A stretch of 64,000 nucleotides of DNA from contig LYSW01000012.1 of assembly GCA_001657295.1 (NCBI GenBank), forward strand, positions 2,572 through 66,571, given 5' to 3'. The notes beneath the pieces were generated by a model. The model saw only the letters and a list, made by a program, of their open reading frames with translations, had not been told where the DNA came from and searched no databases. The DNA is from Oceanicaulis sp. BBD 1991-10 (GTDB lineage Bacteria > Pseudomonadota > Alphaproteobacteria > Caulobacterales > Maricaulaceae). The translations under genes were made by a program, and so were the position numbers. Below, piece after piece: positions 16,455 through 25,244 of the stretch; the stretch's first letter is position 1, and each line of letters opens with the position of its first letter.

Positions 16455-16852
16455 CCGGCGAACGTGATCTGAAGCGCCTTCTGGCTGAGCTCGATCCATG
16501 GCTCGACCCGGACATCTATGTCTTCGCCTCGACCACGGGCGCGGCGCCGACGCAGCGCGTCTCGCCCTTGATGCAGTTTCACGAAGCGGAAGGACTGACC
16601 CTGATCCTGACGCAGGCCGATGCTGCGCGGGCCGGCCTTGGCGGCGTCTTCCCCTGCCGGCGCATCACTTTGCGGGTCCATTCCGCCCTCGATGCGGTGG
16701 GCCTGATCGCCGCTGTCTCCGCCGCCTTGAGCGAAGCCGGGATCTCAACCAACCCGGTCTCCGGCTTTTTCCACGACCATGTCTTCGTGGCGGAAAAGGA
16801 CGCGGACAGGGCTATGGACGTGCTGCGCGCACTGGCGATCCAGCCTCGCTGA
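16451..16852 (+). CDS. ACT domain-containing protein
   Basis: 133 residues that resemble YkfA/DUF4081-like double ACT domain proteins: N-terminal LDPDIYVFASTTG, then HEAEGLTLILTQADAARAG, and a C-terminal ACT unit LDAVGLIAAVSAALSEAGISTNPVSGFFHDHVFV. ACT domains usually bind amino acids. The start overlaps the MarR stop as ATGA, so the pair is cotranslated. Whether it relays a ligand signal to MarR is inference. Confidence 0.82.
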   Translation: MTGERDLKRLLAELDPWLDPDIYVFASTTGAAPTQRVSPLMQFHEAEGLTLILTQADAARAGLGGVFPCRRITLRVHSALDAVGLIAAVSAALSEAGISTNPVSGFFHDHVFVAEKDADRAMDVLRALAIQPR

Positions 16853-16887
16853 GGCGCGTCAATTCGATTTCGGGGGATCAACACCGA

Positions 16888-16962
16888 TGGCAGGCCCTAG
16901 GGGAATCGAACCCCTCTTTCCAGGTTGAAAACCTGGCGTCCTAACCGATAGACGAAGGGCCC
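16888..16962 (-). tRNA. tRNA-Glu (TTC)
   Basis: Minus-strand cloverleaf: acceptor GGGCCCT pairs with AGGGCCT, anticodon stem CCAGG/CCTGG around TTTTCAA gives TTC, T-loop GGTTCGATTCC, discriminator G and encoded CCA. 75 bases. Confidence 0.95.
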
Positions 16963-17059
16963 GCATCGGTGTGGAGCGGTGATATACGCAAGCGGCCGGG
17001 CCGATGCAAGCGCGCGAGTGCGCTTTCTTCAGGAATAGGCAGCGCGACACGCGGCGGTC

Positions 17060-18850
17060 TCAGCCGCCCGCCTCCGCCAGATCCTCGAGATGGAAATCGG
17101 CGCGTTTGCCGAAGCGGCTGTCATCGGCCTTCAGCTTGCCTGCGGCATGGAAAACGGCCTCGCCGCCTTGCAGCAGCGCCTGGCCCATCGCTTCGTCGGC
17201 GCAGCGAAAGGCGATGCCGTTCACCCGCTCGCCGGTGCGCGCTTCCAGGGTGAAGCGGACATGGTCTGAACCGACCCGCTGGGCGAAGGTGCGCCGCACA
17301 TCGCTGAAGGCGAAACGCGGTTCAGGATTGCCTTGACCGAAAGGCGCGGCGGCGGAGAGCTGATCGGCGAACTCGAAGCTGACGGCGGCTGGATGCACCA
17401 CCGCGTCCACGGCATATTCCCGCGCGGCGTCCGCGGCGCGCCAGCTTGCCGCCAAAGTCTCGGTTAGAAACGCCGTCAATTCCGTGATCTTCTCCGTCGT
17501 CACGGTGAGCCCGCAGGCCATGGCGTGCCCGCCCCCGGCGATCAGCAATCCGGCCTCACGCGCCGCTGCGACCGCCGAGCCCAGATCCACCCCGGTGCAG
17601 GATCGTCCCGACCCTTTCCCCAGCCCGGTCTTAGGATCTATCCCGATGATGATGGCGGGCCTGTTGAACCGCTCTTTGATGCGCCCCGCGGCGATTCCGA
17701 TCACCCCGGGATGCCAGTGCTCGCCCGACGCGATCAGGACGGGCGCGTCATCGTCGACGCCGGCCGCTTCGAGCTTGGCGCTCGCGGCGTCGAGCACCTC
17801 GGATTCGATGGCCCGGCGTTCGGCGTTGAGCTGATCGAGCTCCTCGGCGATCCGGCGCGCCTCGGCGGGGTCGTCGGTCGTCAGGAGCCGGGCGCCGAGA
17901 TTTGATTTGCCGATGCGCCCGCCGGCATTGATGCGCGGCCCTAAAAGAAAGCCGGCGTGGTAGGGCGTGGCCGGGCCGGTGACGCCGGCGATGTCGGCCA
18001 GCGCCTTCAAACCCGTCCGCGACCAGCGGCTCATCACCTTCAGCCCCTGGGCGGCGATCGCCCGGTTGACGCCCGTCAGCGCGACGACGTCGCAAATCGT
18101 GCCCAGCGCCGCAAGGTCGGCGAGCGCGAGCACGTCCGGCTCGGCGCGCGCCTTGAACCGGCCCCGCCGGCGTCCTTCCCGGTTCAGGGCCGCGAGCAAG
18201 ACGAAAGTCACTCCCGCCGCCGCCATATGCCCGCAGCCGGACACGTCGCCGGGCTGGTTGGGATTGACCAACGCGGCTGCGGGCGGCGCTTCGCCCTCCA
18301 TCAAATGATGGTCCACCACCGCCACGGTCAGGTCCATGGCGCGCGCCGCCTCGAGCGGCTGCACGGACGCCGCGCCGCAATCGAGCGTGATCACCAGCTC
18401 GGCGCCCTGGTCCTTCAGCTGCGCGAGCGCTGGGGCGTTCGGCCCGTACCCCTCTTCGATCCGGTCCGGCACATAGATCAGAGGCGGCTCGGAAACCTCG
18501 CTCAGCCAGGCGTGCAGCTGGGCGGCCGAGCTGGCGCCGTCGACATCATAGTCGGCGAAGAGCGCGATCTTCGCGCCGCGCTCGATGGTGTCCCAAATCA
18601 GGCTCGCGGCCGCGTCCATGCCGGTGAAGCTGGACGGGTCTGGAAAGCTGTCGCGCAGGCGCGGGTCAAGAAAGCCGCCGGCGGTCTGTGCGCTCTCGCC
18701 GCGCGCCGCCAGCAGGCGGGCCAGCGCATCCGACACGCCATGGCGTTGCGCGATCTCGCGCGCCGTTGCGTCGTCGGCGGATTTCAACACCCACCGGCGT
18801 CCACGCAACGAGCGGCGGACGCCGAACAGCGGCTCGGCCGCCGCGCTCAC
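17060..18850 (-). CDS. recJ: Single-stranded-DNA-specific exonuclease RecJ
   Basis: 596-residue DHH-family 5'-3' exonuclease for recombination and mismatch repair. The catalytic metal motifs FADYDVDGASS and VVDHHLMEGE are near residues 100 and 160; DHHA1 domain includes GGHAMACGLTV; a C-terminal OB domain follows. Starts with GTG that overlaps the glpX stop (GTGA), so it is translated after glpX. The glpX-recJ pairing is common in alphaproteobacteria. Length is usual. Confidence 0.94.
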   Translation of the reverse strand: MSAAAEPLFGVRRSLRGRRWVLKSADDATAREIAQRHGVSDALARLLAARGESAQTAGGFLDPRLRDSFPDPSSFTGMDAAASLIWDTIERGAKIALFADYDVDGASSAAQLHAWLSEVSEPPLIYVPDRIEEGYGPNAPALAQLKDQGAELVITLDCGAASVQPLEAARAMDLTVAVVDHHLMEGEAPPAAALVNPNQPGDVSGCGHMAAAGVTFVLLAALNREGRRRGRFKARAEPDVLALADLAALGTICDVVALTGVNRAIAAQGLKVMSRWSRTGLKALADIAGVTGPATPYHAGFLLGPRINAGGRIGKSNLGARLLTTDDPAEARRIAEELDQLNAERRAIESEVLDAASAKLEAAGVDDDAPVLIASGEHWHPGVIGIAAGRIKERFNRPAIIIGIDPKTGLGKGSGRSCTGVDLGSAVAAAREAGLLIAGGGHAMACGLTVTTEKITELTAFLTETLAASWRAADAAREYAVDAVVHPAAVSFEFADQLSAAAPFGQGNPEPRFAFSDVRRTFAQRVGSDHVRFTLEARTGERVNGIAFRCADEAMGQALLQGGEAVFHAAGKLKADDSRFGKRADFHLEDLAEAGG

Positions 18851-19821
18851 CGAGCGGCCGGCCGGCGCGTCGAGATTTTCCGCCGCAGGCCCGTCACGGA
18901 GGAAAACAGCAGGGTCTGGGTCTCCACATAACCCTCGCCATGGCGCACGCCGTCCACCAGATCGCCTTCGGTCACGCCGGCCGCGATGAAGAGGCAGTGT
19001 TCAGCCGCCATCTCGGTCAGGTCGTATTTGCGGTCAAGGTCGGTGATGCCGGTGCGGCGCGCACGCTCACGCTCGTCATCATTGCGGAAAAAGAGCCGGG
19101 TCTGCATCTGACCGCCCAGGCAGCGCAGCGCCGCCGCCCCCAGAACGCCCTCCGGCGCCCCGCCCTGCCCGACATAAAGATCGGCGCCGCCATCCGGATC
19201 TGCTGCGGCGATCACGCCGGCGACATCGCCGTCCGCGATGAATTCGATCCGCGCGCCGGTGGACCGGATCGACTCCACGATGCCTTCATGGCGTTCGCGC
19301 TTGAGCACGCAGACCGTGATGTCGGCGGCGGTGACGGCTTTGGCCTTGGCGAGCGCGCGCACATTCTCCGCCGGGCTGGCGTCCAGATCGATCACACCAG
19401 CCGGGAGGCCGGGCCCGCAGGCGATCTTGTCCATATAGGTGTCGGGCGCATGCAGCAGACCGCCGCGCGGCGCCAGGGCGAGCACGGCCAGGGCGTTATT
19501 CATCCCGTCGGCGGTCAGCTGAGTGCCCTCCAGCGGGTCGAGGGCGATGTCGATCTCCGGCCCCTCGCCGCTGCCGACTTCTTCACCGATATAGAGCATC
19601 GGCGCTTCGTCGCGTTCGCCTTCGCCGATCACGATCCGGCCCTTCATGGCCATGGCGTTAAGGCCCGTGCGCATGGCGTCTACGGCGGCCTGGTCGGCGG
19701 CGATTTTATCGCCCCGCCCGGCCAGGGCGAAGGCGGCGATGGCGGCGCGTTCCGCCGCGTCGACGGCGTGGTTGGCGAGCAGTTCGAGGGCTTGGCCCTG
19801 GGACATCTCAGACCCTTTCAA
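18847..19821 (-). CDS. glpX: Class II fructose-1,6-bisphosphatase
   Basis: 324-residue GlpX enzyme of gluconeogenesis, removing the 1-phosphate of fructose-1,6-bisphosphate. Metal and phosphate motifs VIGEGERDEAPMLYIGEEVG and DIALDPLEGTQLTADG are intact, as is the later GQGGAPEGVLGAAALRCLGG. Preceded by a small lipoprotein-like gene (51-base gap) and coupled to recJ. The C-terminal end SSVTGLRRKIST is normal. Confidence 0.94.
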   Translation of the reverse strand: MKGSEMSQGQALELLANHAVDAAERAAIAAFALAGRGDKIAADQAAVDAMRTGLNAMAMKGRIVIGEGERDEAPMLYIGEEVGSGEGPEIDIALDPLEGTQLTADGMNNALAVLALAPRGGLLHAPDTYMDKIACGPGLPAGVIDLDASPAENVRALAKAKAVTAADITVCVLKRERHEGIVESIRSTGARIEFIADGDVAGVIAAADPDGGADLYVGQGGAPEGVLGAAALRCLGGQMQTRLFFRNDDERERARRTGITDLDRKYDLTEMAAEHCLFIAAGVTEGDLVDGVRHGEGYVETQTLLFSSVTGLRRKISTRRPAAR

Positions 19822-19872
19822 TTCGGTGTATCTGGTCGGTTCGAGAATATGGCTGCGGCGTCGCGCCCAGCG

Positions 19873-20193
19873 CTAACGGGATTCGGGCGGGCGGGCGCGC
19901 TCCCGGGCGCGCTCGGCGAAGTCTTCAGTGTCAGTGGGAACGTCCGGGACGTCGCCCGCGGCGTCCTGAACAGCGTCGCGCCGCTCAATAAGCGTGCGCT
20001 GATGGCCTTGAATGGCCCCCAGCTCCGCGCGATCGAGGCGCTCTTCCGGGATGAATTGGGGTGTCTGGCTGGGGGGAGCCTCACTGAGCTGGGCGTCGGT
20101 CCAGCTGGGCGCCGCGGTCTCGGGCGCATAGGCGCACGCGCCGGCCGTCGCGGCGGCGGCCGCCAGAAGAAGAAATCGGTGTGCGCGCAACAT
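19873..20193 (-). CDS. Small exported hypothetical protein, possible lipoprotein
   Basis: 106 residues. N-terminus MLRAHRFLLLAAAAATAGACAYAP is a signal peptide with a weak lipobox (AGAC). The remainder is hydrophilic, rich in Ala, Pro, Glu and Arg, with QTPQFIPEERLDRAEL and no domain I recognise. Lies 51 bases upstream of glpX on the same strand and divergent from phaC. Codon usage fits the neighbours, so it is probably real. Function unknown. Confidence 0.6.
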   Translation of the reverse strand: MLRAHRFLLLAAAAATAGACAYAPETAAPSWTDAQLSEAPPSQTPQFIPEERLDRAELGAIQGHQRTLIERRDAVQDAAGDVPDVPTDTEDFAERARERARPPESR

Positions 20194-20282
20194 GAAGAGC
20201 GACCTCCTGACCGGTGGACGCGGTCATCGCTTTGTATACGGTTTGCTTCGCCGGTGTCACGCCCTTCAAGGAGTTCCAGCCC

Positions 20283-22289
20283 ATGGCTGAGGAAAAGCCC
20301 CGCCGCCCGCGCAAGACCAAAGCCGCCGCTGGCAAGACAGCGGCGCGCAAAAAGGCGCCGGCCAAGCCGAAACCGGCGGCCGCCAAGGCCAAACCGAAAC
20401 CAGAGGCGCCGAGCAATACGCCGATGCCGAATTCGCCGCCTGAAACCGCCGGCGCGACGCCGCCGGCGTCCGGCATGCTCGATCTGGAAAAGCTGAACCC
20501 GATGGACCCGGCGGATCTGGAACGGCTGGAGGAGGCGTCGCGCAATGTCATGCAGACGGCGCTGAAGAGCCAGAAGCTGATGAGCGATGTCATGCGCCGC
20601 TCGCTGGAGGGCGACATCTCGCTTCTGCCCCAGGCCGACCCGCTGCACGCCGCGCCGGAATTGCTGCAGACCTGGGAGCAGGTCTTATCCGACCCCGAAT
20701 TGCTGCTGCAGGCTCAGGCCGATCTTTACCGCGGCTATTTGGATTTGTGGTCCGGGGCCACCAAGCGTGTGGTCTCCGGGGAAGTTCCCGACCCCGCCAT
20801 CGCGCCGCAGAAAGGCGATAAGCGCTGGCGGTCCAAGGCCTGGAGCGAGCACCCGATGTTTGACGCCATGAAGCAGAGCTATCTGCTCAATCAGCGGTTC
20901 ATGATGGGGCTGATCTCCGGCGCGAAAAACATCGATGAAAAAACCCGCCGCAAGGTGGAGTTCGTCACCCGCCAGATGACCGACGCGATGGCGCCGACGA
21001 ATTTCGCGCTGACCAATCCGGACGTGCTGGAAGAAACGATGAAGTCCAAAGGTGAGAATCTCACCCGCGGCCTGATGCATCTGATGAGCGATCTGGAGGC
21101 CGGCGACGGGCGTCTGGCGCTCTCCCAGACCGATATGGAAGGCTTTGAAGTCGGAAAGGATCTGGCCGCCACGCCGGGCGAAGTGATCTTCCGCAACGAG
21201 GTGATGGAGCTGATCCAGTATTCGCCGACCACGCCGGACGTGCGCAAACGTCCGCTCCTGATCGCACCGCCCTGGATCAATAAATTCTACATTCTCGACA
21301 TGCGCCCGCAGTCTTCGATGATCAGCTGGCTGGTCGATCAGGGCGTCACCGTCTTCCTGATCAGCTGGGTCAATCCGGACGCCAGCTTAAAGGACGCCAC
21401 CTTTGAGGATTATATCCGCAAGGGCCTGGGCGCCGCCCTCACCGCGGTCGAGGACAGCACCGGCGAACGCCAGGTTGATACGGTGGGCTATTGCATCGGC
21501 GGCACGATGCTCGGCACCGCGCTCGCCCTGATGGCGAAGGAGGACGATGACCGCATCGCCTCGGCCACCTTCTTCGCCGCCCAGCATGATTTCACCCTGG
21601 CGGGCGAGCTTTTGGTCTTCATCGACGAAGAGTGGTTCAAGGAGATCGAGCGGCTGATGGACGCCCAGGGCGGCGTGCTGGACGGCCGGACCATGGCCGA
21701 CACCTTCAACATGCTGCGCTCCAACGATCTGATCTGGTCGTTCGTCATCAATAATTATCTGCTTGGCAAGCAGCCCCAGGCCTTCGATCTTTTGTATTGG
21801 AACGCCGATCAGACGCGCATGCCGAAGACGCTGCACTTGTATTATCTCGACACTTTCTATCGCAAAAACATGCTGTCGAAGGGCCAGCTGGAGCTCGGCG
21901 GTCACCGCCTGTCCCTGGGCGATGTGACCATCCCGATCTTCATGCAGGCCTCAAAGGAAGACCATATCGCGCCGGCCGACAGCGTGTATCGCTCGGCCCG
22001 GCAATTCGGCGGGCCGGTGCAATACATGATGGCCGGCTCCGGCCATATCGCCGGCGTGGTGAACCATCCCGACGCCAACAAATATCAGCACTGGATCAAC
22101 ACCGAGCTGCCCGATACGCGTGAGGAATGGCTGGACGGCGCGGTGGAGCATCCCGGCAGCTGGTGGAATCACTGGAAAGCCTGGCTCTACGCCATGGAAG
22201 ACGAGATGGTCCCCGCCCGCGAGCCGGGCGGCGGCGCGCTCAAGCCGATCTGCCCGGCGCCGGGGGAATATGTGAAGGTGCGCAGCTGA
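20283..22289 (+). CDS. phaC: Class I poly(3-hydroxyalkanoate) synthase with Lys/Ala/Pro-rich N-terminal tail
   Basis: 668 residues from ATG 20283, which has AAGGAG nine bases upstream; the ORF track start adds 23 residues. Polymerises hydroxyacyl-CoA at the granule surface. PhaC N-terminal domain is followed by an alpha/beta hydrolase fold with nucleophile box VGYCIGGTML (catalytic Cys), Asp in ASKEDHIAPADS and His in GSGHIAGVVNHP. The end WNHWKAWLYAMED fits class I enzymes. The first about 65 residues (AAAGKTAARKKAPAKPKPAAAK) are strongly basic and low complexity, unusual for the family; it may bind DNA or the granule surface. No phasin, phaA/B or phaR nearby. Confidence 0.93.
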   Translation: MAEEKPRRPRKTKAAAGKTAARKKAPAKPKPAAAKAKPKPEAPSNTPMPNSPPETAGATPPASGMLDLEKLNPMDPADLERLEEASRNVMQTALKSQKLMSDVMRRSLEGDISLLPQADPLHAAPELLQTWEQVLSDPELLLQAQADLYRGYLDLWSGATKRVVSGEVPDPAIAPQKGDKRWRSKAWSEHPMFDAMKQSYLLNQRFMMGLISGAKNIDEKTRRKVEFVTRQMTDAMAPTNFALTNPDVLEETMKSKGENLTRGLMHLMSDLEAGDGRLALSQTDMEGFEVGKDLAATPGEVIFRNEVMELIQYSPTTPDVRKRPLLIAPPWINKFYILDMRPQSSMISWLVDQGVTVFLISWVNPDASLKDATFEDYIRKGLGAALTAVEDSTGERQVDTVGYCIGGTMLGTALALMAKEDDDRIASATFFAAQHDFTLAGELLVFIDEEWFKEIERLMDAQGGVLDGRTMADTFNMLRSNDLIWSFVINNYLLGKQPQAFDLLYWNADQTRMPKTLHLYYLDTFYRKNMLSKGQLELGGHRLSLGDVTIPIFMQASKEDHIAPADSVYRSARQFGGPVQYMMAGSGHIAGVVNHPDANKYQHWINTELPDTREEWLDGAVEHPGSWWNHWKAWLYAMEDEMVPAREPGGGALKPICPAPGEYVKVRS

Positions 22290-22312
22290 TCGAACCGTCC
22301 AGCGTCTATCGG

Positions 22313-22774
22313 ATGCGGATGCGTCTGGGGCGCGGGCCGGACGCCTTGATCGCAGCGCCGGCCGGCTTCTTGTGGACGGCGTTTGAGCCGTCCACGCACC
22401 CGCCGCTCGCCCGGGACCTTCTGAACCGGGCCTATGCCGACGGGGGCGCCGCCGTACGTGCAGGGCGGGACTGGTGGCGGGAGACCGAAGCGGACCCGGA
22501 ATACGATCCAAAGCTCTGCTTCATCGCTGTCGAGGCCGGCTCCGGCCGGCTGGCCGCCTTCGCGCAGTGCTGGACATCCGGCTTCATCAAGGACATCGCG
22601 GTCGCGGACACGCATCGGGGCAAGGGATTAGGCGCTGCGCTGATGCGCCGGATATTTCAAACCTTTCAGGCCCGCGGCTGCGCCCATGTCGACCTTAAGG
22701 TTCAAGTCGACAATCCCAGCGGCGCCGTGCATTTCTACAAATCACTGGGCATGACCGTCGTGGAAGAACTCTAG
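22313..22774 (+). CDS. GNAT family N-acetyltransferase
   Basis: About 154 residues from ATG 22313 (another ATG at 22319); the ORF track version runs back into phaC. GNAT core: FIKDIAVADTHRGKGLGAALM is the acetyl-CoA binding motif A (RGKGLG), followed by LKVQVDNPSGAVHFYKSLGM, motif B. It begins 23 bases after phaC, so it may be cotranscribed. Substrate unknown. Confidence 0.85.
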   Translation: MRMRLGRGPDALIAAPAGFLWTAFEPSTHPPLARDLLNRAYADGGAAVRAGRDWWRETEADPEYDPKLCFIAVEAGSGRLAAFAQCWTSGFIKDIAVADTHRGKGLGAALMRRIFQTFQARGCAHVDLKVQVDNPSGAVHFYKSLGMTVVEEL

Positions 22775-22898
22775 AAAAAAAACGGTCAGGCGGCGGATTC
22801 GCCCGCGCTGTCGGGTTGCTTTCGTGTCGTTTCGGCTTGGTGTCGTGGCGCCGGGGAGACCTTTGGTGATCATCGAGATCACAGTGATGGAGACGAAG

Positions 22899-23381
22899 AT
22901 GAGCGTTCAATCCCTGCGCCGCGGCAAGGGCTGGTCCCAAGAGGATCTGGCGCTGCATGCCGGGGTGAGCGCACGCACCATTCAGCGGATCGAGGCGGGA
23001 CACGCCGCCAGTCTGGAAACGCTGAAATGTCTCGCCGCTGTGTTGGAGACCTCCGTCTCCGACCTGATCACGGAGAGCGACGCCATGAACACCACGCCCG
23101 AAAAGGACGCCGCCGCGCGGCTGTCCACGCAGGAAGCTTCAGCCATCAGCTGGGTGAAGAATCTGCGCGCTTTTCACCTGCATTGGATCAGCTATCCGCC
23201 CGTCATGGGCATCTTGCTGATCCTCAACCACATCCTGATCCAGGAGATGGACATCATCATTCTGATCGGCTCGGTCTGGGCGGGCGCGATCGTCCTGCAC
23301 GCGGCCATTCTGTTCGGGTTTTTCGGACTGTTCGGCGCGCAATGGGAGCAGCGCGAATTCAGGAAACGGCTGGGACGATAG
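22899..23381 (+). CDS. XRE-type HTH protein with C-terminal 2TM domain
   Basis: 160 residues from ATG 22899 (GGAG six bases upstream). N-terminal Cro/C1 HTH: LRRGKGWSQEDLALHAGVS-ARTIQRIEAG, then a linker and two transmembrane helices (PPVMGILLILNHILIQ and WAGAIVLHAAILFGFFGLFG) forming a 2TM domain. A membrane-tethered DNA-binding protein is implied. A second protein of the same plan is encoded at 46835-47281. No obvious partner gene; the 124 bases upstream have no clear promoter. Confidence 0.82.
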   Translation: MSVQSLRRGKGWSQEDLALHAGVSARTIQRIEAGHAASLETLKCLAAVLETSVSDLITESDAMNTTPEKDAAARLSTQEASAISWVKNLRAFHLHWISYPPVMGILLILNHILIQEMDIIILIGSVWAGAIVLHAAILFGFFGLFGAQWEQREFRKRLGR

Positions 23382-23406
23382 CCCCGCGCGCGCGCCGTCG
23401 GCCGCC

Positions 23407-23919
23407 TTAACGCCCCGCCGGCGCGATCCGCGCCAGGTCCGGCTCCAGCGCGTAATCGGGATCACCGACCTGTTCGAAGCGGCGTGCGGCTTCGGTCTCA
23501 AACCGGTCGATCAGAAAACGGATCGCGCGATTGCGGTTGGTGTCGACCAGCATCTGCAACAACGGGTTGCCGAAATGGTATTTGATCCAGAAATCCACCA
23601 GGGTCGATCCGTCCGAGAGCGCGTGGAAGCGCCATTGATTGGCGAGCTCCTGAAACGGCCCGGAGAGATATTCGACGTCGATCTGGCGGTTGGGCCTGCT
23701 GAGCGTGACGCGCGTTGAAAACCGCTCGCGCACAAAGCGGAAGCGCACCCGGGCTTCCGCATCCATCACGCCGACGCCGTCTTTGACATGGTCGCGGGTG
23801 ACCCGCATCGCCGTGATCAGCGGGATGAATTTGGGGTAGGCGCGCACATCGCTGACCAGGTCGAACAGATCGTCCGGCTTGTAGCGCAGGCGCAGGCGTT
23901 CGACATGATCCGCCGACAT
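23407..23919 (-). CDS. Type II toxin-antitoxin RatA-like / coenzyme Q-binding COQ10 START-domain protein
   Basis: About 171 residues from ATG 23919 (MSADHVERLRL). SRPBCC fold: YKPDDLFDLVSDVRAYPKFIPL is the typical opening of COQ10/RatA proteins, and LVDFWIKYHFGNPLLQMLV the C-terminal helix. In alphaproteobacteria this gene regularly follows lipA, as here with seven bases between them. COQ10 homologues bind ubiquinone and help respiration; the RatA name comes from an E. coli ribosome-binding protein, so a toxin role should not be assumed. Confidence 0.88.
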   Translation of the reverse strand: MSADHVERLRLRYKPDDLFDLVSDVRAYPKFIPLITAMRVTRDHVKDGVGVMDAEARVRFRFVRERFSTRVTLSRPNRQIDVEYLSGPFQELANQWRFHALSDGSTLVDFWIKYHFGNPLLQMLVDTNRNRAIRFLIDRFETEAARRFEQVGDPDYALEPDLARIAPAGR

Positions 23920-23926
23920 GAAGCGA

Positions 23927-24895
23927 TCAGGCCCGGAGTCCGGCCGCCAGCGCCGCTTCGCGGGCGGCGCGCAGCTGTTTGAAATCATCGCCGGCATGAT
24001 AGCTGGAGCGGGTCAGCGGCGTCGCCGAAACCATCAAGAAGCCCTTGGCGCGGGCGATGGTCTCATAGCCTTTAAACTCGTCCGGCGTGACATAGCGGTC
24101 GACGGCCGCGTGCTTGCGGGTCGGCTGGAGATATTGACCGATGGTCAGGAAGTCGACGCCGGCGGAGCGCATATCGTCCATCACCTGCATCACCTCTTCC
24201 TTGGTCTCGCCCAGGCCGACCATGATCCCCGATTTGGTGAACTGGCTGGGATCGCGTTCCTTGACCCGCTCTAAAAGGCGCAGCGAATGGTAATAGCGCG
24301 CGCCCGGGCGGATCGAGAAATAAAGCCGCGGCACGGTCTCCAGATTATGGTTGAAGACGTCCGGCTTGGCGTCGATGACGATCTCGGCCGCGCCGTCCTT
24401 GCGCAAAAAGTCCGGGGTTAAAATCTCAATCGTCGTCTTGGGATTATGCGCCCGGATTTGACGGATCACCTCGGCGAAATGCTCCGCGCCGCCGTCTTCC
24501 AGATCGTCGCGATCGACCGAGGTGATGACGACGTGCTCGAGCTCCATGGCGGCGGTGGCTTCCGCGACCCGGCGCGGCTCGTCGGCGTCCAGGGCGCCTG
24601 GCAGGCCGGTCTTCACATTGCAGAAGCTGCACGCCCGGGTGCAGGTGTCGCCCATGATCATGAAGGTCGCGTGTTTTTGCGACCAGCATTCACCGATATT
24701 GGGACAGCCCGCCTCTTCGCACACGGTGACGAGATTATTCTCCTTCACCGTCTTGCGGGTCTCGGCGAAGACGCCGCCGGCGGGCGCTTTGACGCGGATC
24801 CAATCGGGCTTGCGCTGGACCGGCGTGTCGGGGCGCTTTTGCTTTTCCGGATGCCGGGCCGCACGCGCGGACTTCATATCGAGCAAGGTAGCCAT
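23927..24895 (-). CDS. lipA: Lipoyl synthase
   Basis: 322 residues from ATG 24895; the ORF track adds 39 residues upstream. Radical SAM enzyme that inserts two sulfurs into octanoyl groups on 2-oxoacid dehydrogenases. The radical SAM cluster motif [13 protein letters not shown] and the auxiliary cluster [13 protein letters not shown] are intact, and the Arg-Ser-Ser-Tyr tail [11 protein letters not shown] carries the serine ligand. Followed at seven bases by the COQ10-like gene. Confidence 0.96.
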   Translation of the reverse strand: MATLLDMKSARAARHPEKQKRPDTPVQRKPDWIRVKAPAGGVFAETRKTVKENNLVTVCEEAGCPNIGECWSQKHATFMIMGDTCTRACSFCNVKTGLPGALDADEPRRVAEATAAMELEHVVITSVDRDDLEDGGAEHFAEVIRQIRAHNPKTTIEILTPDFLRKDGAAEIVIDAKPDVFNHNLETVPRLYFSIRPGARYYHSLRLLERVKERDPSQFTKSGIMVGLGETKEEVMQVMDDMRSAGVDFLTIGQYLQPTRKHAAVDRYVTPDEFKGYETIARAKGFLMVSATPLTRSSYHAGDDFKQLRAAREAALAAGLRA

Positions 24896-25173
24896 GGGCG
24901 CACATATGAACCTGTCCGGCGCTGGGTTCAAGCTGGAGGGTGCGCGCGTTTTTCTGGTCTCCTTCGCCTCCGCTCTGTCGGGGCCTCGCTTGCCGCGAGC
25001 CAGCTCGCTCATGCTGCGGGCGGCGGTTCGCGTTGCGAGCGCTCCGCGCCCGGTCAGGAGCGTCCTGCTCCCTCAGCGCCGCAAAAGCTTCGCGATGGTC
25101 TCCAGCGGTCACGGCTTGCTGCGGGGGCGGACATCGCGCCCGACCGAACGGATGTGAGGCGGGACTAAGCAGA
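24896..25173. other. Non-coding gap between lipA and the beta-repeat membrane protein
   Basis: About 280 GC-rich bases. Several open frames cross it, but none has family signal or a ribosome site. It should contain the lipA promoter at its left end and ends in the terminator of the minus-strand gene to the right. I see nothing else. Confidence 0.6.
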
Positions 25174-25208
25174 ATCAAAACCCCGGCGGGCTGGAAAGCC
25201 CGCCGGGG
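25174..25208 (-). terminator. Rho-independent terminator after the 25245-26489 gene
   Basis: On the minus strand CCCCGGCGGGCT-TTCC-AGCCCGCCGGGG forms a perfect 12-bp stem followed by TTTTGATT. It lies 37 bases beyond the stop of the beta-repeat membrane protein. Confidence 0.85.
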
Positions 25209-25244
25209 CGAGATTGAGGCTAAGCCGTCGGCTTGGGGAGCGCG

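Noticed and set aside
18688-20496. 602-residue plus-strand ORF across recJ, glpX and the start of phaC
   Set aside because: Antisense to well supported genes; Arg/Pro-rich composition typical of a shadow frame.
23407-23919. RatA toxin of a toxin-antitoxin pair
   Set aside because: Synteny with lipA and the COQ10-like sequence favour a ubiquinone-binding role; no antitoxin gene is adjacent.
24446-25168. ORFs in the gap upstream of lipA
   Set aside because: Overlap the lipA coding strand and show no recognisable domain or start signal.
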